A stretch of DNA of 11,758 nt from an uncultured Mycoplasmatota bacterium (GTDB lineage Bacteria; Bacillota_I; Bacilli_A; Mycoplasmatales; Mycoplasmoidaceae). The notes below the pieces were generated by a model. It was not told where the DNA came from. It made no database searches and saw only the letters and a list, made by a program, of their open reading frames with translations. Position numbers and translations under genes: made by a program. Where the stretch lies: positions 1 through 11,758 of the forward strand of contig CATEWF010000028.1 in NCBI GenBank assembly GCA_949527715.1. Reading direction: 5' to 3'. Numbering within the stretch: the stretch's first letter is position 1; each line of letters opens with the position of its first letter. This document shows positions 1 to 8,276 of this stretch, piece by piece.

Positions 1-169
1 TAGTGTCAGCATTTCCAGAAATTACCTCATCAATAGAGTTATCAAAAATTTCTCAAACTAGATGGTGTAATCCATGTACATCAGTTGAACCAATGTACAT
101 TCCTGGACGTTTTCTAACAGGTTCAAGGCCTTCCAAGACTTTTATATTTTCATCTTTATAATTTTGCAT
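1..169 (-). CDS. parE: DNA topoisomerase IV subunit B (N-terminal fragment)
   Basis: This is the first 56 codons of a GHKL-type ATPase subunit of a type II topoisomerase; the rest lies beyond the left edge. The protein shows the conserved start of GyrB/ParE: VLEGLEPVRKRPGMYIGST at residues 11-29, then GLHHLVWEIFDNSIDE, in which E40 is the expected catalytic base and N44 the expected magnesium ligand of the ATPase. Trp39 is encoded by TGA, so code 4 is needed. The enzyme would use ATP to decatenate or relax DNA together with ParC. GyrB looks the same over this stretch. I prefer ParE because plsY lies nearby and a plsY-parE neighbourhood is common in Firmicutes and relatives (inference). The start is the first ATG, 30 bases after the stop of the upstream hydrolase gene, which suggests cotranscription. 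No Shine-Dalgarno sequence is visible. Confidence 0.85.
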
Positions 170-199
170 GACAAAATAATTATTCTTAATTATAAATAA

Positions 200-718
200 T
201 TAAATAATTTTAATATGTAAATTTTTAAGAATCTTAATTGCTGCATTTTCTAATGAAGCATCATTAGAAGTAACACGCTTTTTGTTAATAATTATTGGAG
301 TATTAGGACACACTGTTTTACAAATACATGCATTAACTAATACACACATATTAGTTAATAAACCACATAGTTGAATTTCACTAAATTTGTTTTTTGATAA
401 ATATTCAAACAGCTTAGTGCAACCAAAAGTATTTTTATTAAATACTCTTTTACCTTTAGACAGTTTCCCTACTTCACCATATAATTTTCAACCTTTAGTG
501 TTTTTAATTGTATGAACTATTGGAAGATTTTTACCCTCAACAGATTTCAAATAGTTTTTATCATGTGTGTCTTTTAAAAAGATTACTGTGTCTTTATTTT
601 TAAAATATTTTTTAATTTCATTAACTATTGGTTTTTCAATAGATTTTGCTTTTGAAAAACCAAGAGATCCAGTTATAAAATCATTTTGATAATCAACAAT
701 TATTAATAATTTTTTCAT
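200..718 (-). CDS. pncA: Nicotinamidase-like cysteine hydrolase (isochorismatase fold)
   Basis: A 172-residue protein, obtained only by reading the TGA at 488-490 as Trp77; a standard code would cut it to 76 residues. It has the isochorismatase/nicotinamidase layout: DYQNDF at the N-terminus with D9 as the probable catalytic acid, K95 in a KNTFG segment, and C125 in GLLTNMCV as the nucleophile. D50, H52, E61 and H69, in the DTH...EGKNLP..H stretch, sit where metal ligands lie in nicotinamidases. The expected reaction is nicotinamide to nicotinate plus ammonia in the cytosol. The product would feed PncB, encoded close by on the other strand, for NAD salvage. The length is slightly short for the family (about 180-210 residues). 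The substrate is inferred from motifs and context; other cysteine hydrolases share this fold. It lies upstream of parE with a 30-base gap. Confidence 0.82.
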
Positions 719-748
719 TTTAATAACAAATAATATATTATTAATAAT
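719..748. promoter_or_regulatory. Divergent promoter region between pncA-like gene and plsY
   Basis: Only 30 bases separate the two divergent start codons, so the promoters must overlap each other or lie inside the coding regions. The stretch is almost pure A/T. It contains an inverted repeat, TTAATAA at 720-726 and TTATTAA at 738-744, centred in the gap. Neither gene has a clear Shine-Dalgarno sequence here, so leaderless or short-leader transcripts are possible. The repeat could be an operator, but in DNA this AT-rich it could also be chance. Confidence 0.35.
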
Positions 749-1510
749 ATGATAATTTTTGGATATACTTTAATATTTTGTATCATTGGGTACTTGTTCG
801 GTAGCATGATTTTTGGTCAATTTTTAGCATGGGCTAAAAAGAAAGATCTTACTATTGTTGGTTCAACTAATCCTGGAGCAACAAATGTAAAAAGAGAATT
901 TGGAATGGGGTGAGCATTTTTTGTCTCATGCCTTGATGCAATTAAAGGAATGCTAGCAATTTTTGTTTGTTATGGTATTTACATCATTGCGATATACAAA
1001 GCAGGATACCATGATCCAAATCTATATTGCTTAGTTTATCTAACTGGAGTATTTGCTTGTCTTGGACATTGTTTTCCAATTCAATATGTCCTTTGTTTAA
1101 TCTTTAACAAAGGAAACAAAGATAAAGCCAGAAAATATAAAGGTGGTAAAGGTGTTTCTACCACAGGTGGTGTATTATTTGCTGTTAGTCCATATTTAGG
1201 ACTAATTGCTTTCTTAATTTGATTATTAGTAGTTTTAATTACAAGATATGTTTCAATGGGATCATTACTATGTATGACCATTGCTTCTTTATTTGTTTTG
1301 ATTCCTCCTGTAGGAAATTTTTATTTATTTAATGCTAATGGTGGGTTTCCGTGATTAGATACTTCATCAATGGGTGAGTCTTACCAGAACTACCCTTGAT
1401 TAATGATCGGAACTTTAATAATATTAATGTGCAATAATATTATTTTGACTTGTAAACATAGACCAAATATTATTAAACTAATTAGTCATCAAGAAAGCAA
1501 ATTATTTTAA
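749..1510 (+). CDS. plsY: Acyl-phosphate:glycerol-3-phosphate acyltransferase PlsY
   Basis: A 253-residue integral membrane enzyme that transfers an acyl group from acyl-phosphate to glycerol-3-phosphate, giving lysophosphatidate in the first step of phospholipid synthesis. All three family motifs are visible. Motif 1 is GSTNPGATNVKREFG at 38-52, after a first membrane helix carrying GYLFGS. Motif 2 is the GH at 106-107 followed by KGGKGVSTTGG at 131-141. Motif 3 is the C-terminal KHRPNIIKLISHQES around 236-250. About 20 extra residues separate GH from GGKG, and the protein is longer than the roughly 200 residues usual in other bacteria. Four TGA codons read as Trp, including 911-913 and 1220-1222; without code 4 only fragments are seen. 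The start at 749 places the first helix and motif 1 correctly. It ends five bases before pncB, so the two are probably cotranscribed. Confidence 0.93.
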
Positions 1511-1515
1511 ATTTT

Positions 1516-2580
1516 ATGGGACAAAAATTTAATTTCAAGTTTAACAAAGAATTATTGAATAAAGGTTTTTACACAGCTTCTTATTTTTTAAAGGCTTCTA
1601 AACTTGTTAATAAATATAAACCAAATGAACTGGTTTGTATGCAATTTACCCATTTTTCAAAAGAGCCAGTAATGGTTTGTGGAATACAAGAATCAATCGA
1701 GTTGCTTAAAACTTGTTTACCTAAAAATGTTTTAAAAAACATTGAAATTTATGGTAGACAAGATGGTGATTTAGTTAAACCTAAATCACCCATACTTTTA
1801 ATTTTTGGTAAATATCAAGACTTTGGAAAATTTGAAAATGTGATTGATGGTATTCTTGCTCGTAGATCATCAGTTGCCAACAATTGTTACCAAATGCTTA
1901 GGTTAATTAAAACTAATCAATTGATTTATATGGCTGATCGTACTGATGATTATTTGGTTCAACCATATGATGGTTATGCTGCATATATAGGTGGAATTAG
2001 AAATTTTGTTACCGATGCATCAGTAAGTCTTTTAAATGATAAATCTGATGTCAAAGTTACTGGAACTATTCCACATGCTTTAATTCAAGAGTTTGATGGA
2101 AAATTGAATGATGTTATGAAAGTTTATGCTTCTGAATATGGACGAAAAGGATTAATTGCATTAATCGATTACCACAATGATGTTAAGAGAGACATCATTG
2201 ATATCTCTAAAGATTTTCCTGATACATTTGCCGTTAGAATTGATACTTCAAAAAGTGTTTGTGATGTTTCTTTAAAAAAGATTCCTAAAAACTATGGTGT
2301 AAGCGATGAACTAATCAAATTTACTCGTAAAACACTCGATCAAGTTGGGATGAAAAAAACAAGAATTATTGTTTCTTCAGGCATTGATCTAGAGAGAGTT
2401 AAAGAAATAAAAGGTAGAAATCTTCCTGTAGATTTCTATGGTGTTGGTGGTTCTTTAATTACAAGAAATGTTCACATTACAGCTGACTTAGTTTTAAAAA
2501 ATAATCGTCATCAAGCAAAATTTGGAAGAAAGTTATTTATTAACATAAATAAGAAAAAAAGTTTAAAAAAGTACGTTTAA
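1516..2580 (+). CDS. pncB: Nicotinate phosphoribosyltransferase
   Basis: A 354-residue cytosolic enzyme that joins nicotinate to PRPP, giving nicotinate mononucleotide for NAD salvage. Family signatures are ILARRSSVANN near 113-123, GTIPHALIQEF at 183-193, DYHNDV at 218-223, RIDTSKS at 241-247, SSGID at 287-291 and YGVGGSL near 308-314, the last two being typical of the phosphoribosyl-binding side of the barrel. Its compact length matches the mollicute/archaeal type of the enzyme. The protein has no tryptophan and so needs no TGA reassignment. The ATG lies five bases after the plsY stop; no strong ribosome binding site is visible. The nicotinamidase-like gene upstream on the opposite strand would supply its substrate. 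The function is firm from motifs; quinolinate or nicotinamide phosphoribosyltransferase is less likely, given that partner gene. Confidence 0.93.
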   Translation: MGQKFNFKFNKELLNKGFYTASYFLKASKLVNKYKPNELVCMQFTHFSKEPVMVCGIQESIELLKTCLPKNVLKNIEIYGRQDGDLVKPKSPILLIFGKYQDFGKFENVIDGILARRSSVANNCYQMLRLIKTNQLIYMADRTDDYLVQPYDGYAAYIGGIRNFVTDASVSLLNDKSDVKVTGTIPHALIQEFDGKLNDVMKVYASEYGRKGLIALIDYHNDVKRDIIDISKDFPDTFAVRIDTSKSVCDVSLKKIPKNYGVSDELIKFTRKTLDQVGMKKTRIIVSSGIDLERVKEIKGRNLPVDFYGVGGSLITRNVHITADLVLKNNRHQAKFGRKLFININKKKSLKKYV

Positions 2581-2601
2581 TTCAACATATAACATAAATA
2601 T

Positions 2602-3528
2602 ATGGAAGAATTTGCTACTAAGATTTTTACACTAGATAACAACAATGATAATGTGACTCCAAGTTTTGGTGCACAAGTTAACAACGCTAACTCATTAAAT
2701 TCAGTTCAAGTACAATTGAATGGATCAGCTGAAGTTTGTGCTAAAAAACAAAAAACAAAATGTTCTAAGCATCTAAGTGTTGTTAACCAATACTACTCAT
2801 ATTTCCCAGACTTTTATAAAAAAGAGTTACACAATAGTTTCATTATGAGCATCGTTTGGGCAATCATCTTAACTTTAGCTACAGCTGTTTGCAGCTGATT
2901 CGTTGCTGAAATCGTTATGAGCCCTGCTTTAAATAACTGAACTCTTCTTTCACTAATTCCAGTTTATGGTTTAGTAGTAAGTTTATTTGTAGTGTATTTA
3001 ATAAAAAACTTAAATTTCAAAAATGAAGCTAAGACAATTAACTTTAAAGACGAGAAAGTTGTTTCAACAAATGTTTTAAAACTTTACAAGAGTTTAAAAA
3101 CAGGATACATCAATGTAAATTGAATGTCTTTACTTTCTTACACACTATTTTTATTAACACTTTTAGTTACTTGTATTGTTTGCTACATAATGTATCCAAC
3201 TCACTTTGGTGATGTATACACTCCAATTCATAAAGATAACAATTGAGCATTTGCAGTTGTTTTCTGAATTAGTGTTAGTTCAGTACTAGTTACATTTATT
3301 ATTCAAGCATGTATGTTAGTTGGTAACTATGTGAGATTTAGTAGAATTGAAAACTTCTACAACTTTAGTTTAGTATCTAATGAAGAAATGATTCTTCTAA
3401 AGAAAAAAGCAAATAGGCGTGATGCAGTGATTTATTTAGCTATCACTTGTACATTGTTTTTAATTTGTTGATTAATTGTTAAATTATTTAAAAAGAAAAA
3501 ACAAACTAAAGTTGTTGTTAATGCATAA
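2602..3528 (+). CDS. Uncharacterised five-helix membrane protein
   Basis: A 308-residue protein I do not recognise. The first 75 residues or so are polar and rich in Asn, Gln and Ser, with a CAKKQKTKC patch at 46-54, and probably lie outside the membrane. Five hydrophobic stretches follow, near residues 80-105, 114-134, 176-198, 223-245 and 274-295, and a basic KLFKKKK tail at 294-300 that should stay cytoplasmic. TGA encodes Trp at 99 (positions 2896-2898) and several later positions, so code 4 is needed. There is no signal peptide and no catalytic motif. It sits 21 bases after pncB and just before a terminator, so it is probably the last gene of the plsY-pncB transcript, though nothing ties its function to lipid or NAD metabolism. 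Membership of a mollicute-only membrane family such as the MSC_0882 type is only a guess. Confidence 0.8.
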
Positions 3529-3531
3529 TAG

Positions 3532-3555
3532 AAAGTTGCTTTAAGCAACTTTTTT
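3532..3555 (+). terminator. Intrinsic terminator of the plsY-pncB-membrane protein unit
   Basis: The stem AAAGTTGC (3532-3539) pairs perfectly with GCAACTTT (3545-3552) around a five-base TTTAA loop, and the run of T continues to 3555. It begins three bases after the stop codon of the membrane protein gene. This is the clearest rho-independent terminator in the window, and it separates the plsY unit from the pepD cluster. Confidence 0.88.
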
Positions 3556-3636
3556 ATTTTCTAATAGTAGTTTGTTTGTCTAAATTTATACAGTTAAATT
3601 CAGTAATTTATGTCAAATGTTTATCTATTAATTATT

Positions 3637-3642
3637 TATAAT
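3637..3642 (+). promoter_or_regulatory. Probable -10 element for pepD and its cluster
   Basis: A perfect TATAAT lies 21 bases before the pepD start codon, in the gap after the preceding terminator, where a new promoter is expected. No good -35 stands at the usual distance; ATGTCA at 3610-3615 is 21 bases upstream, too far to be convincing. Many mollicute promoters depend mainly on the -10 box. A purine-rich GTGAGG (3653-3658) follows as a ribosome binding site. Confidence 0.5.
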
Positions 3643-3663
3643 AATTAATAATGTGAGGTATAT

Positions 3664-5136
3664 ATGTTAGACGTTAAACAAAAAAATATTGAATTATTAT
3701 CAAAATATGAACCTAAAGGAGTAATGGTTCATTTTGCAAAATTGTCTAACATTCCGCATGGTAGTGGAAACGAAAAAGAAATTGGTAAATATATTGCTGA
3801 TTTATTAAAAGAAGTTTCAGAACAAGTTATTCTATATCCAGATGGAACTGTTTATGCTTCTAAAAAAGCTACACAGGGATTTGAGAACAAACCTATGGTT
3901 TGTTTGCAAGCACATTCAGACATGGTTTGTGTTAAAAGAAAAGATTCAAATCATAATTTTTTAAAAGATCCACTTGAGTTAATTGTTGAAAATGGAATTT
4001 TAAGAGCTAATGGAACATCATTAGGTGCTGATAATTGCATAGGTGTGGCATATATATTAGATATTTTTACAAATCCTAACATTGAACACGGTCCAATTGA
4101 ATGTTTAATTACTACAGCTGAAGAAACTACTATGGGTGGAGTTAAAATATTTCAACCAGGTGTTTTAAAATCAAAATATCTAATTAACTTAGATAGTGAA
4201 TATACTGACCTAATTTATTTAGGATGTTGTGGTGGTATTGAAAGTTGTATTACAAATACTTTTACAAGAGAGCCATCAAAAGACTTAACAGAGCACATTT
4301 CTATTTCTATTAAAGATGGATGTTCTGGCCACTCTGGTTCAATGATCAGGTTTAAAATCATTAACACAATTAAATTAATGTTTTCATTATTGAAAACAGT
4401 ATCTAATAAACATCAACTTGCATTAGTTGATATTAATGGTGGTCAATATAAAAACGCAATTGCTGGAAATTGTTTTGCAACAATTGCAATTAAACCTGAA
4501 GATTTTGAAAGTGTTAAAAAAATATTAATTGACAATTTTAATGAAATTAAAAAAGAGTTCAGTCAACGTGAAAAGAAAATAAATATCAACGTTGAAAAAA
4601 ATCAAAAAAAACTTGAACCAATTAATTTAAAAGAATCTTATGCTCTTGTTGATGCTTACAACACTGTTATAAATGGTGTTATCACTTTGAGTGAAAAATA
4701 CGATATTGCTGATGGGTCTAATAATGTAGGAATTATTGAAACGGAAGATAATTGTATTAAAGCTAAATTTTTATTAAGATCACTTTACCACAATCAAAAA
4801 CACAGAATTTTAAATAGAACTTTATCTGCTTTTTATGGTACTAACTTCTCATATAAAATTGTTGATGACTATCCAGAATGAACTCCTGTTGACGGAGAAA
4901 ACATTCTTGAAAAAAAATTTAAAGAAATTTACAGAACAAAATTTAATAAAGATCCTCAAGTATGTGTAACAGAAGGTGGACTAGAAGCTGGTGTATTGGT
5001 TAAAAAATATCCTGAAATAATTGCAGTTTCAATTGGACCAGACATTAGAGATGCACATACTTTTGGTGAATATGCTATTCTAAAAAGTGTTAAAGCAACT
5101 TATGAAATATTAGTTGAAATGTTGAAAACTATATAA
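3664..5136 (+). CDS. pepD: Cytosolic dipeptidase, M20 family (PepD)
   Basis: A 490-residue di-zinc aminoacyl dipeptidase that hydrolyses dipeptides with broad specificity in the cytosol, useful to an organism living on imported peptides. Expected metal ligands and catalytic residues are in place: H84 and D86 in LQAHSDMV, D123 in GADNCIG, E153-E154 in TAEETTMGG, D177 in INLDSE, and H465 in DAHTFGEY near the C-terminus. A CSGHSGS segment marks the start of the lid/dimer domain. The length matches the PepD (M20C) type rather than shorter M20 peptidases. One TGA at 4879-4881 encodes Trp; with a standard code the protein would lose its last 85 residues, including H465. The start ATG has a GTGAGG sequence five bases upstream. 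It is the first gene of the cluster running into efp, 24 bases downstream. Confidence 0.92.
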
Positions 5137-5156
5137 TATATATTTATATTAGGAGA
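5132..5156 (+). promoter_or_regulatory. Possible internal -10 and strong ribosome binding site for efp
   Basis: TATAAT at 5132-5137 overlaps the pepD stop codon, and AGGAGA at 5151-5156 lies four bases before the efp ATG. The ribosome binding site is convincing, and most genes here have none as good. The -10 match has no well-spaced -35 and may be chance in A/T-rich DNA. If real, efp and the following genes could be transcribed separately from pepD. Confidence 0.4.
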
Positions 5157-5160
5157 AATT

Positions 5161-5730
5161 ATGGCAGAAATATATCATGCAAAAGATTTAAGATCAGGTA
5201 ATACATTTTTAAGAAATGGTAATATTTATATGGTTTTAGAAAACTCATTTAACAAAACCGCAATGCGTGAAGGAATCGTTAAATGTAAATGTAAAAATTT
5301 AAGAACAGGTTCAATTACTGTTGAGGTTTTAACAGGTGAAAAACTTGAAAAAGCTTCAGTAGAAACAACAAAGATGACCTTTTCTTATGATGATGGAAAT
5401 AATTTTGTTTTCATGGACAATGAAACTTATGAAACAATTGAAATTCCTAAATCAAAAATGGAATGAGAAAAGAATTTTTTAAATGAAAACACAGAAGTTC
5501 GTGTTCAAAAATATGGTGAAGAATTATTAGGAATTCAATTACCAGATCAAGTAGTGTGTGAAATTGCTGATGCTGAAGAAGCAGTACAGGGAAACACTGT
5601 TCAATCTGTTCAAAAAAAGGCATGATTAGCTTCGGGCTATGAAATTCAAGTACCACAATTTATTAAAAAGGGTGATAAAGTTATTATCAACACTTTAACT
5701 GGTGAATATTCAGGAAGGGAAAACAAGTAA
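5161..5730 (+). CDS. efp: Translation elongation factor P
   Basis: A 189-residue factor that binds between the ribosomal P and E sites and helps peptide bonds form at polyproline stretches. The N-terminal KOW-like domain begins with AKDLRSGNTF and carries the loop that reaches the P-site tRNA. In this protein the loop reads NSFNKTAMREG, with K32 at the tip where other bacteria have a modified lysine or arginine. The middle and C-terminal OB domains follow, with ETYETIEIP and a terminal GEYSGREN close to the usual family ending. Two TGA codons (5464-5466 and 5623-5625) encode Trp; a standard code would leave only 101 residues. It has the best ribosome binding site of the cluster. Its stop overlaps the next start (TAATG). 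The efp-asp23-nusB order matches Bacillus-type genomes. Confidence 0.95.
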
Positions 5731-6014
5731 TGGATTATTCAGTTCAAACTAAAGTTGGAACAATAACTATTTCTGGAGAAATAATTTTTAATACTATTAA
5801 AAATATTGCTAAAACATTATCTATATATGAAGTAACTGATATCCAATTTGGTAAGAATGTTAATGGTTTAATTACTTTTTTTATCTATTTGAAAAATAAT
5901 GATTCTTCTGTAAGTTACATTGATTACATTAGTAAGTTTCAAAAAAGATTAGAAAGAGGAATAGCTGCTTCTTTAAACATTTCTAACTTTTTTTCAGTAA
6001 TTGTTTTAAATTAA
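5730..6014 (+). CDS. Asp23/Gls24 family small protein
   Basis: A 94-residue protein resembling the Asp23 (alkaline shock protein, DUF322) family: a short beta-rich start, VGTITISGEIIFNTIKNIAKTL, matching the family pattern G-x-I-x-I-S followed by a helix, then VTDIQF and a second alternating segment. It corresponds by position to the small Asp23-like gene (yqhY type) between efp and nusB in Firmicutes. The function of these proteins is poorly known; in Firmicutes they are linked to cell-envelope stress or to control of fatty acid synthesis. The protein is shorter than typical members (110-150 residues) and lacks the acidic tail often seen. Its ATG shares a base with the efp stop (TAATG), so translational coupling is likely. 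Family assignment rests on a weak sequence pattern plus strong gene context. Confidence 0.72.
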   Translation: MDYSVQTKVGTITISGEIIFNTIKNIAKTLSIYEVTDIQFGKNVNGLITFFIYLKNNDSSVSYIDYISKFQKRLERGIAASLNISNFFSVIVLN

Positions 6015-6015
6015 T

Positions 6016-6405
6016 ATGGCAATTAAGAATCAATGAGAGAAACGTGTTGAAGTTTTTCATTATATTTATCAAATATTAATGACTCAAAAATCTTCTAAAG
6101 ACATTGTTAAAAATGCTTTTGAAGATTATTCTTTTGATGCTAATCAAATGAAAATTATTGAATATTATTCAGCTAATTCAAATGACATCAAAGGTTTAAT
6201 AGTTCAACACTTGACTGAAAATTGATCATGAGACAGAATCCCATATGTTACAAAGGCAATTATTATTACAGCTTATTGTGAATCAAAAGTTTCAAAACTT
6301 GATCGTAAAATAATTATCGATCAAGCACTAATAACTTCTGGTAAATATTGCGAAGCAAAAGATAAGAAGTTTATTAATGCAATATTGGATAAAATAATTA
6401 AATAG
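6016..6405 (+). CDS. nusB: Transcription antitermination factor NusB
   Basis: A 129-residue all-helical protein which, with NusE (ribosomal protein S10), binds boxA RNA and keeps RNA polymerase from stopping early in rRNA operons. The C-terminal half is diagnostic: LTENWSWDRIPYVTKAIIITAYCE followed by IIIDQALITSGKYC and KKFINAILDKII corresponds to the NusB pattern of a W-x-x-x-R-I-P segment, an E/Q-A helix and F-[VI]-N-x-[IV]-L-D-K. Three TGA codons read as Trp (codon 7 and both in NWSW), so it is missed entirely with a standard code. The start is the ATG one base after the preceding stop. A boxA-like sequence, its likely target, lies upstream of the 16S gene at the right of this window. Confidence 0.92.
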
Positions 6406-6406
6406 T

Positions 6407-6997
6407 ATGATCGATACAAACAAACAACCAATTAAAAAACTAGAAGAAGACGAAGAAGATAATGGTGTATCCCTTACCTGAACTTGATACCTGTTGTTAG
6501 GTGCATGTTTTTTATTGCTTTTAGGAATTGCTCTTTCGTGAATTTTAATTACAAGAAATGTAATTTCTTCACAAATTTATTACCTACCTTCATTGATTTG
6601 TTCTTTAATTTCTATTTGTTTATTAATATCATTTGTTTATTTTGACACTAAAGATTTTAATTTACTTAAATTCCATGTTCCTAAAAAAGTGTTCAACATT
6701 TATTTTGCAAGTATATTTATTTTTGCTTTATCAATTTTATTTGCGATTATTTATTTATTTTTTTATCGTCTTTCGCAAAACATTTCTACCGATGTATTTT
6801 TCATCATTGGTTTTATTATTAGTGCAGTATTAACATTGATTGCTATTGGTTTATATCGTTACGCAAAATACAAAATAGATCTAACAATCTATTTAAGAAA
6901 ACATGGTAAAGATACAAAAACTGATGAAACTAAAAACAAATCATCAAATTCTTCTAGTCAAGCTTCTTCGGGTTTAACTGATGCAATTAAGAAATAA
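6407..6997 (+). CDS. Uncharacterised four-helix membrane protein
   Basis: A 196-residue protein I do not recognise. It starts with a charged, acidic cytoplasmic-looking segment (KKLEEDEED at 10-18) and has four hydrophobic helices near 26-48, 57-79, 96-120 and 130-150. It ends in a polar tail rich in Lys, Thr and Ser (KNKSSNSSSQASS). The first part needs TGA as Trp (W25, W27, W45); a standard code would find only the last 134 residues from an internal start. The ATG lies one base after the nusB stop, and the gene overlaps the start of mtaB by 17 bases, so it is embedded in the operon and probably translationally coupled on both sides. No enzymatic or transport motif is visible. Its place between nusB and mtaB does not by itself indicate a role. 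Confidence 0.78.
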
Positions 6998-8276
6998 AAA
7001 ATTTTATACAATAAATTTAGGTTGTAGAAGCAATGCATATGAAATTAACTGCATTGCTACTGAGTTAATTAATAACCAAGCAAAAAAAGTTAAAGATTTA
7101 TCAAAAGCTGATATATGTATTATTAATACATGTTCTGTTACAAATAAAGCTGATACTAAATCTAAATACTTCATTAATAAAGTATTAAGAGTTAATAAAA
7201 CTATTCTATTAGTTGTAATGGGATGCTTTAGTCAAACTAATCCAGATTATTTTAAACAATACAAAAAAATAATTGCAATCGGGAATAAATATAAAAATAA
7301 GGTTGTTGATCTTATTAAAATGTATAAAAACAAACCGATTATTAAAATAGAAAGTTGTTCTAAACTAAACAAATTTGAACAATTTGAAAATATTAGTTTT
7401 ATAGATAACACAAGAGTTTTTTTGAAAATACAAGATGGTTGTAATTTTATGTGCAGCTATTGTATTATTCCTTTTTCAAGAGGAAGACAAAGATCATTAG
7501 ACCACAAAAAAATTGTTAATGAAATTAAAATTTTGTCAAAAAAATATAAAGAGATTGTTCTTACTGGTATAAACACAGCGGGTTATTTAGATGAATCAGG
7601 ATGTGATTTTTATTCATTATTAAAAAAAATCAATACTCTTTCTGGCGATTTTAGAATTAGAATCTCTTCTATTGAACCATTTCAAATAACTAAACAAATC
7701 ATAGATTTGATTTCTAATAATCCAAGATTCGTTCAACAATTTCATTTGTGTTTGCAATCTGGAAGCGACAAGATTCTCAAATTAATGAATCGTAAATACA
7801 CAATCAAAAAATTTAATGATTTAGTTAAATACATGAGATCTAAAAATAAGTTTGTATCAGTTACAACAGATTACATAGTTGGTTTTAATAACGAAACAGA
7901 TCAAGATTTTAAAGATTCATTAGAATCATTAAAACTGATCAAATTTGCAGATATGCATATTTTTCCTTTTTCTATGAGAAAATTTACAGCTATAGCAAAT
8001 GATAAAAATGTTGTGAATTCTTCTACAAAAAATAAAAGGTTTAAACAAGTATATGAGTTAAATAAAAAACTCAAAAATGAATATTTAACTCAATTTGTTG
8101 GTCAAGAAGTAGAGGTAATATTTGAAAAACCAAAACAAAAAAATATCCAAGAAGGCCATTCAAACTACTTTTTTAAAGTTTTTGTTAAAACTTGCAAACA
8201 ATTACACGGCCAAAAATTTAGAATTAAAATTACAAAAATTATTAATGATCAACTTTTTGGGGAACTAATTAATTAG
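6981..8276 (+). CDS. mtaB: tRNA t6A37 methylthiotransferase (radical SAM)
   Basis: A 431-residue iron-sulfur enzyme that adds a methylthio group to N6-threonylcarbamoyladenosine at tRNA position 37, giving ms2t6A, which helps decode ANN codons. Three regions are visible. The N-terminal MTTase domain has its cluster cysteines C15 (NLGCRSNAYE), C51 (INTCSVTN) and C82 (VMGCFSQ). The radical SAM core carries the C154-x3-C158-x2-C161 motif (CNFMCSYC), followed by SRGRQRS. A C-terminal TRAM-like domain lies near 365-431 and contains EGHSNYFFKV. The NTCSVTNKAD stretch and the length fit MtaB better than MiaB or RimO. The gene has no tryptophan codon. Its start lies inside the previous gene, in another frame. 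It needs S-adenosylmethionine and iron-sulfur assembly, an investment many reduced mollicutes lack. The stop lies inside a palindrome shared with the convergent gene. Confidence 0.92.
   Translation: MQLRNKKFYTINLGCRSNAYEINCIATELINNQAKKVKDLSKADICIINTCSVTNKADTKSKYFINKVLRVNKTILLVVMGCFSQTNPDYFKQYKKIIAIGNKYKNKVVDLIKMYKNKPIIKIESCSKLNKFEQFENISFIDNTRVFLKIQDGCNFMCSYCIIPFSRGRQRSLDHKKIVNEIKILSKKYKEIVLTGINTAGYLDESGCDFYSLLKKINTLSGDFRIRISSIEPFQITKQIIDLISNNPRFVQQFHLCLQSGSDKILKLMNRKYTIKKFNDLVKYMRSKNKFVSVTTDYIVGFNNETDQDFKDSLESLKLIKFADMHIFPFSMRKFTAIANDKNVVNSSTKNKRFKQVYELNKKLKNEYLTQFVGQEVEVIFEKPKQKNIQEGHSNYFFKVFVKTCKQLHGQKFRIKITKIINDQLFGELIN

Noticed and set aside
720..744. TTAATAA/TTATTAA inverted repeat as a definite operator
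   Set aside because: In sequence that is nearly all A/T such repeats are common by chance; kept only as a weak note within the divergent promoter region.
1081..1281. 66-codon open frame on the minus strand
   Set aside because: It is a shadow of plsY, has no ribosome binding site, and plsY motifs run through the same bases.
5447..5656. 69-codon open frame on the minus strand
   Set aside because: It lies wholly inside efp, whose TGA-read-through frame carries the conserved OB domains.
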